Shown here: positions 55,533 through 64,000 of the stretch, piece after piece | How the letters are laid out: each line of letters starts with the position of its first letter | Position numbering within the stretch: the stretch's first letter is position 1 | Assembly: GCF_029433335.1 (NCBI RefSeq) | Contig: NZ_JAQTHX010000002.1 | Coordinates: 124,001 to 188,000, forward strand | Direction: 5' to 3' | DNA: 64,000 nt | Origin: Bifidobacterium sp. ESL0745 | Lineage (GTDB): Bacteria; Actinomycetota; Actinomycetes; Actinomycetales; Bifidobacteriaceae | The notes under the pieces: generated by a model | Told to the model about the DNA's origin: nothing | What the model saw: only the letters and a program-made list of their open reading frames with translations | Databases searched by the model: none | Made by a program: the position numbers and the translations under genes

Positions 55533-58500
55533 ATGTTAAGACATAAGGGATTGGCGAAATTCACCGGTGTCATTGGCGCTGTGGCTATGGCGCTGACCGG
55601 ATTTATTGCAGTTACCAACACGGCCAACGCCGTTTCCGCTACGGACGGCAACGGACGTATGAGCCCCAGCATCAACTGGGTGGAATGGGGTAATGCGAAC
55701 GAAGCAATTACCACTTCAAAGGTGACTTGGACCACACCGGTCAAGGCCGGCGACACGACATGGCTCGCGACGCGGTGCGGTCTCACTCCGGTTAGCGGTG
55801 ACCCCGACTCGCTGGCAGGTGACCACGCGGTCACCGTGTATCGGCCCGGCAGCTGGTATGGCGATGGCCTTTCCCAAATGTATTACACGAGTGGCAGCGG
55901 TTCGGGCAATACCATGAACATCGGCCTGGCCAACAAAGATGACGGCGAGAAGGTCACCTTCGACTTCAGCTGCGCCGCATACAAGATTGAAGGGCCTTCT
56001 ACCGCGCCTTCGCTTGATGCATCGACCAATGTTGGTGCCTCCAACTTCACCAATATTAAGCTGCAGGGACTGGTTTTCGCGGACGCCGAGTCCAACAACT
56101 GGACCTATTACCAGCAGGAATACATCAAGGCCACTCCGCAGAGCAGCCTTCCTGGCAAGAATCCGGCTTGGCGTGTGCTTGACAGCCACCGGACTGCAGG
56201 CTGCTCCACCAATTCAGTGGCGGAGATGAAGGGCAATACCGTGCGCTTCCGTTCCGACGGCGGCCAGTGCGGTAATTCGGGAGGAACAGGCCCGTCTTCG
56301 GTCATGTTCCTAGAGAATTCCGAAAGTGCCCGCGTCACACTTAAGGGCGGCGGCAAGACCGCTGTTGCTTTGGGCAGCATTGCGGCGACCGATTTCGGCG
56401 ATGCCCCTGCTGGCATTGACAATCCCGCTGTGAATTATGGAATCGCGGGTTCGCTGCTTCAGCCGAATTGGAAGGGCGGCAAACTGGGAACGGACGTGAC
56501 CGGCACCACCTATTCCAAGGACCCGCTCGATCCGGACACCAGCATGGTCGGCGGCACGCTGTTCAATCTTTCCAAGGCCAAGGATGATTTCTCCTCGACA
56601 AAGCCGACTCTTGCCTCGTTTGATCAACCGACGCCACGTTTGGGCGCCACCGAGGATTCGGAGGTGCGTTCGCACCCCACCGGCGGTGATCTGACCGATT
56701 TCGAAGATAACGCCGACTGGGACGACAAGAACGGCGACTCGAACACCACCGTTGGCGCACCGGATATCAACGATGAGGACAGTATCGATATTCCTGCGGA
56801 TACGGGTGCGGTAAAGGTGCTGCCGACTGGTGGCCAGTTCACCCAGAACGTTCGTTGCAACGGTCCCGGTACTGTACGCGGCTGGATTGATTGGAATCAC
56901 AACGGCAAATTCGATCCGGATCAGTTTGATGCACTTAGTAGCAAGACCACCAATGCCGAAGCCAGTGATCAGGTTGCTTGCACTGCAGGTTCGGCCACGT
57001 TGACATGGAAGGTTCCCTATGATTCCAAGCGGCAGATTTCCGCTGATGGCAAGCCTTCCTATATGCGTATTCGCATCACCAATGATGCTGACGCCATCAG
57101 TGCTGTCGGTGGTTTGAAGCCAACCGGTTTGACTGTGGGTTCCGGCGAGGTCGAGGACTACAAGGCCGACGTGCACACGCCGTCACTGACGATTCTGACG
57201 AGCATCGGTGGTATACGCATCTATCCGAATGACCAGTTCCAGCAGTCCATCAAAGATTCAAGCAACGATCCAATCAGCGACATTCCTGATGTACTGACGA
57301 CGGGCACTGTTTCCGGTTTGCAGCCGGTGACGAATGGTCCTGTCAGCGTCGGACCGGGTCAAACGTTCAATATCAGCGCTGATGTAACGGGTACTAGCAG
57401 TCCGGGCGACTACACTTCAAAGCCTACATGTTTAAACATTTCCAAGACTCCGGCTCAATCTGTTACTGTCACCGCAGGTGTAATGACCATGCCGTCTGAT
57501 TACGACGCGAATGTGCAGTGCACGTTTACCAAGAACGTGGCGACCGCCCAGTCCATCACGGTAAACACCATTGTCAACAACAATCATGGTGGCCAAAAGA
57601 CTGGAGACGACTTCTCCACTACCGTTACGAATAACAGCAATTACAACCAGGTTTACCAAAGTAATGATAAGTCTGGAAGTATCTCCAAGACACTCACAGA
57701 TACGGGAACTTATCAAGTTCTTCCGGCAGCTACGGGAACTGGTTACCATCAGGTCGGCAATCTTGTCTATAAGGATTCCGATTCGGGGGCAGCGCTTACC
57801 CCGTCTGCTGCTGGTGTTTACATTGGCACACACAAGCACGTGGTGGTGACACGAGTCATTGAGGATGAGCCGGCGAAGCTGACGCTCAAGACCGTGGTGG
57901 ACAATACCTACGGCGGTACGGCGACGTCGGCTGACTTCGACTTCACGGTGGTTCCTGACGGCAAGAGCACCGCTGACGGTGTGAAATATACGCAAGGTGC
58001 GCAGCAGGAAACTGCTGCCGGCAAGTATACGATTACCGGTTCCGATAGGCCTGGATATTCGCAGGTGGGCAACATCGTCTATACCGATGATGCCGATCCC
58101 ACGCATACCCCACTTTCTGGCACGGCGCTGCAGCTGGCGCTCGCGAACGGCAAGTCCATCATCGGCGTGCGTACGGTGCGCTCCAACCCAGCGGATCTGA
58201 CGGTGATAACCCACGTTACGGGCGGCGGCAATGCCAAGCCTGCCGATTTCAAGGTGACCGCAACGCATTCAGGTGGTGCCTCGACTGTGATGCCGGACAG
58301 TGCGCAAAAGCCCGTCGCTTCGGGCACCTACGCCGTAACAACGGACATGAGTGCTCAACCCGGATACCAAGTGACCAATCCATTGACTTGTGTGGTCCAC
58401 AACTCGGCTCCGGTCGATGTCGTTAAAGGGCATATCGCGCTGCTTAGCGGCCAGAACGTGGTTTGCGAGCAGACCGTGGCTCCGAAGAGCAACCCGACCC

Positions 58501-59675
58501 TGACCTTCGAAACCGAGGTGCTCGGCGGCGGCAAGGCCAAGCCCGGCGACTTCAACTTCGCGGTGACGCCTTCCGGCGGTTCCGCGACCACCTACACGCA
58601 AGGCAAAGCCCAGGTTCCGGGATCGACCGATTTCACGGTGACCGGCTCCAACAAGGCGGGCTATGCCCAGGTGGGCGACATCGTCTACTACGCCAACGAC
58701 GACATCGCCCGTGCCCATCCGATGACCCTGGCCCAAGCCCAGCAGGCGTTGCGCAACGGTCGCAGCGTGACCGGCGTGCGTCAGGTCAAGCCGACGAGCA
58801 TCAAGGTCCATGTCGACCGCGACTACCGTTATGGCGGCACTGCGGCTGGTGATGGTTCCAAGATCACTGTCAACCCGCCGAGTGGCACCTCGTTCGATTT
58901 GGCTCTTGACGCGCAGGAGGACATCGCGCCCGGAACTTTCTCGGTACGTCAATTCCTCAACGCGGGCTACAAGTTGAGCGATATCAAGGTCACCGCAAAC
59001 GGTGCTCCCGTCACGCTCAATGCTGATGGCTCCTTTGCCGTCAATCTAGGTGACGAGGTTGTGGTCACGCTGAAGAACGTGGACGAGCCCGGCACGTTGC
59101 AGTGGTCCCGCTTTGATAAGGACGGCAAGACGCTGCTTCCCGGTTCGAAATGGCGGCTTAATGGTCCCAACGGCGAGAAACTTGACATTGAGGATTGCAC
59201 CGCCGAAGTCTGCGCCGGCCTCGACAAGGACCCGACGCCCGGCAAGTTCAGCGTCACCGGCCTCAGGTGGGGCAAGTGGACGGTCACCGAGACGGTCGCC
59301 CCGGCTGGTCATGAGCTTTCCACGCCTGCCGTGTTGACGCTGAATCCCGCCGAGGGCCAGAATGGGTTGCTCCAGCAGACCCAGTTCCAGAACGGCAAGG
59401 AGACTGTGGAGCCCAATCCCAAGCCTGAGCCGACTCCGGGGGCCAAGCCGGGTCCCGATCTTAAGCCCGCACCGGGATCGACGATTGGTTCCAACTCCGT
59501 ATCTCAGTCCGGTTCGCAGCTCCAGCCTAATGCCGAGTCTGCGTCCAAGCCCAAACAGCTTTCCGCCAGCGGTTCCGACATCGCCATCGTGGTGATGATC
59601 GCTCTCGCTACATTGGCGCTTGGTCTTGCGCTCGCAGCGGTTTCGTCTGAGGCGTTGAGACGCCGCGAGCAGTGA
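55533..59675 (+). CDS. Giant wall-anchored surface protein 2 (paralogue, LSASG)
   Basis: This 1380-residue paralogue of the preceding gene has the same architecture. A signal peptide ends NTANA near 36, a CshA-NR2-like domain is at about 40-295 (LQGLVFADAESNNW) and GEVED at about 535. Repeats with NNNHGGQKTGDDF and VDNTYGGTATSADFDF openings span 670-1080, and a SpaA-like domain with PPAGHEL-type ending (APAGHEL) is near 1190-1275. A Pro/Lys/Ser-rich stalk leads to LSASG at 1343, a helix and RRREQ. GAGGAG precedes the ATG. The divergence is spread along the whole length, so the duplication is not recent. LSASG lacks the Thr of LPxTG; whether a sortase uses it is open. Confidence 0.88.
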   Translation: MLRHKGLAKFTGVIGAVAMALTGFIAVTNTANAVSATDGNGRMSPSINWVEWGNANEAITTSKVTWTTPVKAGDTTWLATRCGLTPVSGDPDSLAGDHAVTVYRPGSWYGDGLSQMYYTSGSGSGNTMNIGLANKDDGEKVTFDFSCAAYKIEGPSTAPSLDASTNVGASNFTNIKLQGLVFADAESNNWTYYQQEYIKATPQSSLPGKNPAWRVLDSHRTAGCSTNSVAEMKGNTVRFRSDGGQCGNSGGTGPSSVMFLENSESARVTLKGGGKTAVALGSIAATDFGDAPAGIDNPAVNYGIAGSLLQPNWKGGKLGTDVTGTTYSKDPLDPDTSMVGGTLFNLSKAKDDFSSTKPTLASFDQPTPRLGATEDSEVRSHPTGGDLTDFEDNADWDDKNGDSNTTVGAPDINDEDSIDIPADTGAVKVLPTGGQFTQNVRCNGPGTVRGWIDWNHNGKFDPDQFDALSSKTTNAEASDQVACTAGSATLTWKVPYDSKRQISADGKPSYMRIRITNDADAISAVGGLKPTGLTVGSGEVEDYKADVHTPSLTILTSIGGIRIYPNDQFQQSIKDSSNDPISDIPDVLTTGTVSGLQPVTNGPVSVGPGQTFNISADVTGTSSPGDYTSKPTCLNISKTPAQSVTVTAGVMTMPSDYDANVQCTFTKNVATAQSITVNTIVNNNHGGQKTGDDFSTTVTNNSNYNQVYQSNDKSGSISKTLTDTGTYQVLPAATGTGYHQVGNLVYKDSDSGAALTPSAAGVYIGTHKHVVVTRVIEDEPAKLTLKTVVDNTYGGTATSADFDFTVVPDGKSTADGVKYTQGAQQETAAGKYTITGSDRPGYSQVGNIVYTDDADPTHTPLSGTALQLALANGKSIIGVRTVRSNPADLTVITHVTGGGNAKPADFKVTATHSGGASTVMPDSAQKPVASGTYAVTTDMSAQPGYQVTNPLTCVVHNSAPVDVVKGHIALLSGQNVVCEQTVAPKSNPTLTFETEVLGGGKAKPGDFNFAVTPSGGSATTYTQGKAQVPGSTDFTVTGSNKAGYAQVGDIVYYANDDIARAHPMTLAQAQQALRNGRSVTGVRQVKPTSIKVHVDRDYRYGGTAAGDGSKITVNPPSGTSFDLALDAQEDIAPGTFSVRQFLNAGYKLSDIKVTANGAPVTLNADGSFAVNLGDEVVVTLKNVDEPGTLQWSRFDKDGKTLLPGSKWRLNGPNGEKLDIEDCTAEVCAGLDKDPTPGKFSVTGLRWGKWTVTETVAPAGHELSTPAVLTLNPAEGQNGLLQQTQFQNGKETVEPNPKPEPTPGAKPGPDLKPAPGSTIGSNSVSQSGSQLQPNAESASKPKQLSASGSDIAIVVMIALATLALGLALAAVSSEALRRREQ

Positions 59676-60015
59676 GAGAAAAAGTGACGTCATAACAACG
59701 ACGATGAATAGTTGACGATATTCGGCCGGTTCCCGCAAATTGGGAACCGGCCGAATGTTTATCCGTGGTAGTTGTCGAGAACGAGGTATTTCCGTAGTAC
59801 GTATTTTTATATGTGGTTGTACATATATCCTATTGTGCATTGAGGAAGCAGCAGATGGTGTAATTCCATGATTGCTGCTGAGCCTTTATCCATTACGCTG
59901 TTTAGGAAAAGTAAAAATTCTCTTTCTTTTGGGCGCCCGCTTGCCTATACTGAAGATAGCTTGGTCGATGCTGAGCTGAGGATGTAGGGACCCCTGCTGA
60001 GCTCTCGGGCTTCTC
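59676..60015. other. Intergenic region between adhesin 2 and the SIR2 gene
   Basis: This 340-base region between convergent genes contains the adhesin terminator (59720-59756) and a second weaker hairpin (GCAGCA near 59848 with TGCTGC near 59876). A TATACT hexamer at 59946 could be a plus-strand -10 element, but no plausible gene follows. Confidence 0.5.
59720..59756 (+). terminator. Terminator after giant adhesin 2
   Basis: A perfect 15-base stem (59720-59734 with 59742-59756) with a seven-base loop is followed by GTTT. It lies 45 bases beyond the stop. Confidence 0.9.
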
Positions 60016-61692
60016 CTATTGAGAGGAGGAACCTAAGTGAGCGACTGTAGGGGTTCTAACCTTTTTCAAGTAAGGGATACCAAATTTAAGAAAATCAAGT
60101 ATTCCTATGTCTTTTCTAATTTGGGAATCAAGTTGTCCGTCTTTCTCTAGCATATCCTTTGTAAGAGGCTTGAGAAAGTCCTCTAATTCTTGACTATTGA
60201 TTTCGTTTTGTTTTAACAGCGTTAGATGCTTATATGCATCTTCGCGGAAGACGCGCTGGAGAGAAGTAAGATCAGGATGCGTACCGAGTTTTGGCCGGAG
60301 CTTTTTGCGATACTCTTTTTCCGTTTTACTGGGGTACGTTTCAAAATCGCTTTGCTTATCAAGCGCCTTACGGACTTCAGGCTTGAGAATCTCATCATAT
60401 TTGGACAGATATGCGAATATCGGCAATACGTGGCTGCCTTTTACTAATTTAGGCAGATAATCGTTGACCACCAGTCTGATTGAGAGTTGTGGATCTTCGC
60501 CATGGAACAGTACATCTTTATAAAGGTCGTCCCCGTTTATCTGTTTGCCATATGAATCAGCGCTGATTCCTACGACTATTCTTGCATCTTGAGGGAATTC
60601 ATTGAGATGGTCAAGGTCTTTCGTAAGAATTGTTTCTGTTGCTTGCTTTGAATATGCTATCGAATACACTTGGCGACGTAACTGGTTCAACAGTTTTGGC
60701 GTGTAGGTTTGTTTGGCCGATGCAATTGCCCGATATAGAGGTGAAAAATCATCGGTATAGATGGTGGTCATATGCAAGGGTTTGTTTTGATTCGTTAATA
60801 TCACATGATTGAAATCAATATGCTGTTTGCTTTTATCACGTTGATGGGAAACAAAAATAAAACGTTTTGCGAATTCTGCGGCTCGTTTTGCGCCTGCGCA
60901 ATCGGCTATTGCGCGGAGTATGCCAAGAATTTCTGGATCGTTTAATGAATAGCCGAGAAAGATGACTGGATATTCTCCAAAAATGGTCATGATTTTAGCT
61001 ACAAGATAGGCTTGTTGCTCATTGAAGATGTTATAGTCACGATCGGTGAGAACGAGTGAGTTGGGATCGTCTATTGATCCATGGATCTTGTATATTTCTC
61101 CGACGCCGGTGATTGGTTGAAAAAGCAAATCATCTTGTCGAATGTATTGTTGGTAGTGAGGAAATATTTCATTGACAAACCCATCATAATTTGTGGTGAT
61201 GATGCCTGAAACGTGATTGGATGCACGTTCGAGAATGCTAAGTTCACGCAGATTATCACAAATTTTGAATGTTCGCAGATGTTCCGATATATATATTTTT
61301 AACGGAGAAACAGAATGAGACAGCTCCGAATCATGTTCCTGTCGCCATTGCTTCCATTCAGGTTTTGATCCATAAACGGCCTCCAGAAAATCCGATTCCA
61401 TAAGGCGTGCAGCGATTGGCAAAATGGGTGCCGAGGGATCTATGCTTTGGCTTTCAGCTTGTTGAGGGTAATAAGGCCATTCTTTTATGGGGTTTCCCAC
61501 GCTGTCGCATACCCACTGAAGTAATGCTTCCCAACTTTCGGAGTGGGTATATCTTCGTGAAATTCCGGATCCGATAAAGAGAAATGGAACTCTGGAGGTT
61601 TCGCGGAGCAGCGAGGAGACCGTTGTAAATACGTCGCCGTTTATTGAGGCGGTAGCATTTTTTGCATTTGTCATGATGTTCCGATCCGTCAT
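60016..61692 (-). CDS. SIR2-domain protein, putative NAD-dependent defence effector
   Basis: This 558-residue protein has an N-terminal SIR2-like Rossmann domain (about 30-285): FLFIGSGISRRY at 38-48, the NAD-binding TTNYD at 166-170, KIHGSID with the catalytic His at 204, LTDRDY near 216-220 and FLGYSLNDPE near 245-254. SIR2-like domains of this class hydrolyse NAD in several anti-phage systems (for example Thoeris ThsA and DSR proteins). The C-terminal 270 residues match nothing I recognise and may sense a trigger. AT-rich codon use and reversed orientation inside an adhesin array suggest acquisition. ATG at 61674 is an alternative start. Defence function is inferred. Confidence 0.8.
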   Translation of the reverse strand: MTDRNIMTNAKNATASINGDVFTTVSSLLRETSRVPFLFIGSGISRRYTHSESWEALLQWVCDSVGNPIKEWPYYPQQAESQSIDPSAPILPIAARLMESDFLEAVYGSKPEWKQWRQEHDSELSHSVSPLKIYISEHLRTFKICDNLRELSILERASNHVSGIITTNYDGFVNEIFPHYQQYIRQDDLLFQPITGVGEIYKIHGSIDDPNSLVLTDRDYNIFNEQQAYLVAKIMTIFGEYPVIFLGYSLNDPEILGILRAIADCAGAKRAAEFAKRFIFVSHQRDKSKQHIDFNHVILTNQNKPLHMTTIYTDDFSPLYRAIASAKQTYTPKLLNQLRRQVYSIAYSKQATETILTKDLDHLNEFPQDARIVVGISADSYGKQINGDDLYKDVLFHGEDPQLSIRLVVNDYLPKLVKGSHVLPIFAYLSKYDEILKPEVRKALDKQSDFETYPSKTEKEYRKKLRPKLGTHPDLTSLQRVFREDAYKHLTLLKQNEINSQELEDFLKPLTKDMLEKDGQLDSQIRKDIGILDFLKFGIPYLKKVRTPTVAHLGSSSQ

Positions 61693-62073
61693 TGAAATCT
61701 TTGGATTATTTTATCGTGAGCAGGCCACTAAACCTCCGAATTGTTTTCCTCAAATAAGTTAAGCTGACGTATTTTTGTTTTTGAATAGAGTTTCATAATA
61801 TATTTGCAGATATTAGATATTGATGCAATTATTTCAAAATGTATATTTACTGGATAATTCATCGATATTGCTGAATTGTTGCAAGTGCTATGCACTTTTT
61901 ATGTATGCGACATGTTAATTATGCAATCATCACTTTTCCGGCTTCGCCTCTCGCGTAAACCTAGAATCTTTGTCTGACACATGCGAAAGTAGAAAAGGAT
62001 AAGAAGGCTTGAAATCGGATAAGACTTGTTTTTGCATGCGTATTTCAAGACGGGGAAGATAGGGGACAACGAA
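61693..62073. other. Divergent promoter region of SIR2 gene and third adhesin
   Basis: This 381-base, strongly AT-rich region separates divergently transcribed genes and must contain both promoters. I recognise no operator or gene in it. Confidence 0.45.
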
Positions 62074-64000
62074 GTGTCGAAACATCGAATGGCACACGGA
62101 ATTTTCGGCGAGATCGCCGCAATCGCAAGTGCTGCGGCCATGGCGCTCGCGGGATTGGCGGTCGCCATGCCGGCGAACGCGACTTCCGCAACCGGCGGCA
62201 ACGGGCGTATGCTTCCCGACATCAATTGGGTCGAATGGGGCAATGCCGGCGACCAGATCACCGGCCCGAAGATCACGTGGACCTCGCCGGTCGAAATGGG
62301 TACAGGCCACTGGCTTTCGACCCGTTGCGCCTTGGCCCCTGCGGGCGACCCCAGTACCGCAATGTCGGCTTCTTTGCCGATTCAGGCGTACAGGACTGGC
62401 GTGTATAGCGGCGACGCATTGGCACAGATGTATTACGAAGGTGGATCCGGCTATGCCAACAAGATGACCGCCGGACTGGCCAATGTCAACAACGAGGAAA
62501 CCGTGAGTTTCAGCTTCAGTTGCGCGGCATATCTGATCGATTCGGGTGCTTCCCCGACGCTTGATGGCAGCACGGTCACCAGTTCCTTCCAGCCTGTTCC
62601 CCTGCAAGGGCTTGTTTTCGCCGACGCCGAATCCAACAACTGGACGCGGCACCAGCAGGAATACATCAAAGCGACGCCAAGCGGCGGCAGCCCGACCTGG
62701 CGTCTGCTCGACAGCTACCGCACCCCCGGATGCAATACGAATTCCATTGCCGAGCTCAATGGCAACACTTTGCGCTTCCGTTCCGATGGTCCGCAGTGTG
62801 CGAACTGGGGTGGTACCGGTCCCTCGTCGGTCATGTTCCTGCAAGGTTCCACGGGCGCCCAGGTGACGCTTCGCGGCGGCGGCGTGACGGCCGTGGCGTT
62901 GGGCAGCATCATCGCCTCCGATTTTGGAGACGCTCCCGTAAGTTACGGTGCCGCAGGCTCGCTTTTCCAGCCCTCTTGGCAGGGCGGTGCGCTCGGTACC
63001 GATATTTCCGGAAGCCCTTATATCTTCCCTGATCCCAATGATCCTGACATTTCCATGCTCGGTGGTACCGCGTTCAATCTTTCGGCGGCGCGCGATAACG
63101 CATCCACCAATCCCAATAATGTTGCCAATTTCTCGCAACCCACTCCGAGGCTGGGTGACCACGAGGACTCCGAGGCCGAACCGCATTTCAGTTCCGGGGC
63201 AAACTGGGACGATGCCCACGGCGACATCGGGCCTGACGGCCATGTGATCAACGACGAGGACGGCATCGCTATTCCGAGCGATACCAAGGCCATCAACGTC
63301 ACCCCCGATTCCACTATTTACCAACTGACCGTGAATTGTCATGGCACGGGCGACGTGCGCGGATGGATCGACTGGAACCACGACGGGACATTCAGTCCCA
63401 CGCAGGCGACTTTCGGCGGCGTGAACACGAACGCCGAGGCCAGCAACCAGGTGGCCTGCTCCCCCTCCTCCAACACGGCGACGCTGAACTGGCAGGTGCC
63501 CGACGATGCGCAAAACCAGATTTCTGCCAATGGCAACCCCTCATATCTGCGTTTGCGTATTACAAGTGATAGGGGCTCGAACATGATGCCGACCGGCTTG
63601 GCAGGTGGCGACGGCGAAGTCGAGGATTACAAGGCCGACGTGCATGTGCCCACCCTGAGTGTGCTCACCAACATCGTCGGCGGCCGCAAGGACGGCACTG
63701 ACCAATTCGACATGATTGCTCAGTCCCTTTCCTCCAGCGCAAGTGAACTCACCATGACCACGAGCGGCAACGAAAACGGCATCCAAACCGCACAGATCGA
63801 GCCGCAAAGCACGTTTCCAGGCAACCAATTTGAGATTTCTTCCAGTCTGGCGAGTGGCTCGGCCAGCAATCCTGCCGATTATGGGCAGACGGTCAAATGC
63901 GTCGATGCCAATAACAATGATGCGCCTGTGAACGTGGATTCCAGCGGGGTGCTGACCATCCCCAATAATTATGACGCCAACGTGCAATGCACCTTCCGCG
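62074..64000 (+). CDS. Giant surface protein 3, N-terminal part (cut by window end)
   Basis: An open frame of 642 codons begins with GTG at 62074, shortly after an AGGGGA ribosome-like site, and runs off the window. A signal peptide (about 1-40, ending MPANA) is followed by the GNGRM...INWVEWGN motif shared with the other two paralogues. A CshA-NR2-like domain contains LQGLVFADAESNNW, and GDGEVEDYKADV closes the GEVED domain near residue 513. The DUF5979-type repeats and wall anchor presumably lie beyond the window. It is the third member of the array, separated from the second by the SIR2 gene. Confidence 0.87.
   Translation, partial: MSKHRMAHGIFGEIAAIASAAAMALAGLAVAMPANATSATGGNGRMLPDINWVEWGNAGDQITGPKITWTSPVEMGTGHWLSTRCALAPAGDPSTAMSASLPIQAYRTGVYSGDALAQMYYEGGSGYANKMTAGLANVNNEETVSFSFSCAAYLIDSGASPTLDGSTVTSSFQPVPLQGLVFADAESNNWTRHQQEYIKATPSGGSPTWRLLDSYRTPGCNTNSIAELNGNTLRFRSDGPQCANWGGTGPSSVMFLQGSTGAQVTLRGGGVTAVALGSIIASDFGDAPVSYGAAGSLFQPSWQGGALGTDISGSPYIFPDPNDPDISMLGGTAFNLSAARDNASTNPNNVANFSQPTPRLGDHEDSEAEPHFSSGANWDDAHGDIGPDGHVINDEDGIAIPSDTKAINVTPDSTIYQLTVNCHGTGDVRGWIDWNHDGTFSPTQATFGGVNTNAEASNQVACSPSSNTATLNWQVPDDAQNQISANGNPSYLRLRITSDRGSNMMPTGLAGGDGEVEDYKADVHVPTLSVLTNIVGGRKDGTDQFDMIAQSLSSSASELTMTTSGNENGIQTAQIEPQSTFPGNQFEISSSLASGSASNPADYGQTVKCVDANNNDAPVNVDSSGVLTIPNNYDANVQCTFR

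Noticed and set aside
60037..60150. Short plus-strand frame starting GTG behind GAGGAGG, antisense to the SIR2 3' end
   Set aside because: The apparent ribosome site is the complement of serine codons at the end of the SIR2 protein, and the frame is only about 37 codons.
61930..63513. 527-codon minus-strand open frame opposite giant adhesin 3
   Set aside because: It is an antisense shadow of the partial adhesin gene, whose plus-strand frame has conserved domains.
1..64000. tRNA, rRNA, CRISPR arrays, integrases or complete insertion sequences
   Set aside because: None was recognised on either strand by eye; tRNA and covariance-model scans would be needed to exclude small RNAs fully.

Overview
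The window is the replication-origin region of a high-GC Gram-positive chromosome, most likely a Bifidobacterium or close relative. The evidence for this is the actinobacterial gene order (fhaA-fhaB-pstP-rodA-pbpA-pknA-pknB, crgA beside a DUF881 gene, rpmH-rnpA-yidD-yidC-khpB-rsmG-parA-parB facing dnaA-dnaN-recF-DUF721-gyrB-gyrA-DUF3566), together with class C and class E sortases, Cna-B-type pilins and very large wall-anchored surface proteins. The genus is an inference from gene content, not from a database search.

Layout. 0.1-10.3 kb: a tightly overlapping plus-strand operon for Ser/Thr phosphorylation and cell-wall growth (two FHA proteins, a PP2C phosphatase, a SEDS glycosyltransferase, a class B PBP, two kinases, the second with four PASTA repeats). 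10.5-12.1 kb: an AT-richer two-gene insert, an XRE/ImmA-IrrE metallopeptidase overlapping a DUF4411 PIN-like protein. 12.4-18.0 kb: a minus-strand pilus locus (ancillary/tip pilin, major pilin, class C sortase). 18.1-18.8 kb: a non-coding, AT-rich stretch with five perfect DnaA boxes. 18.9-23.4 kb: crgA, a DUF881 gene, a class E sortase and trxB. 24.1-31.6 kb: minus-strand parB, parA, rsmG, khpB, yidC, yidD, rnpA and rpmH, with seven parS sites, four of them inside coding sequence. 32.0-44.6 kb: dnaA, the dnaA-dnaN intergenic oriC candidate, dnaN, recF, DUF721, gyrB, gyrA, a small membrane protein and a DUF3566 protein. 44.7-50.5 kb: lepB, a VanZ-RDD fusion, gdhA, mscL and an AraC-type regulator. 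50.8-64.0 kb: two complete paralogous giant surface proteins and the start of a third (cut by the window end), with a minus-strand SIR2-domain gene lodged between the second and third.

How it fits together. DnaA, DnaN, RecF, gyrase, ParA/ParB and parS start, build and segregate the chromosome. The FHA/PknA/PknB/PstP/RodA/PbpA/CrgA group couples growth and division to wall synthesis. YidC/YidD, LepB and the class E sortase insert, process and anchor exported proteins, and the pilins and giant adhesins are the likely clients. The least explained parts are the remote DnaA-box cluster at 18.3-18.5 kb, parS sites that encode a repeated VSRET peptide, a 150-bp inverted-repeat-bounded element present twice around parAB, the stand-alone SIR2 protein in the adhesin array, and non-standard sorting signals (LTSTG, LSASG, LATTG).

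No rRNA, tRNA, CRISPR array, integrase or intact insertion sequence was recognised.
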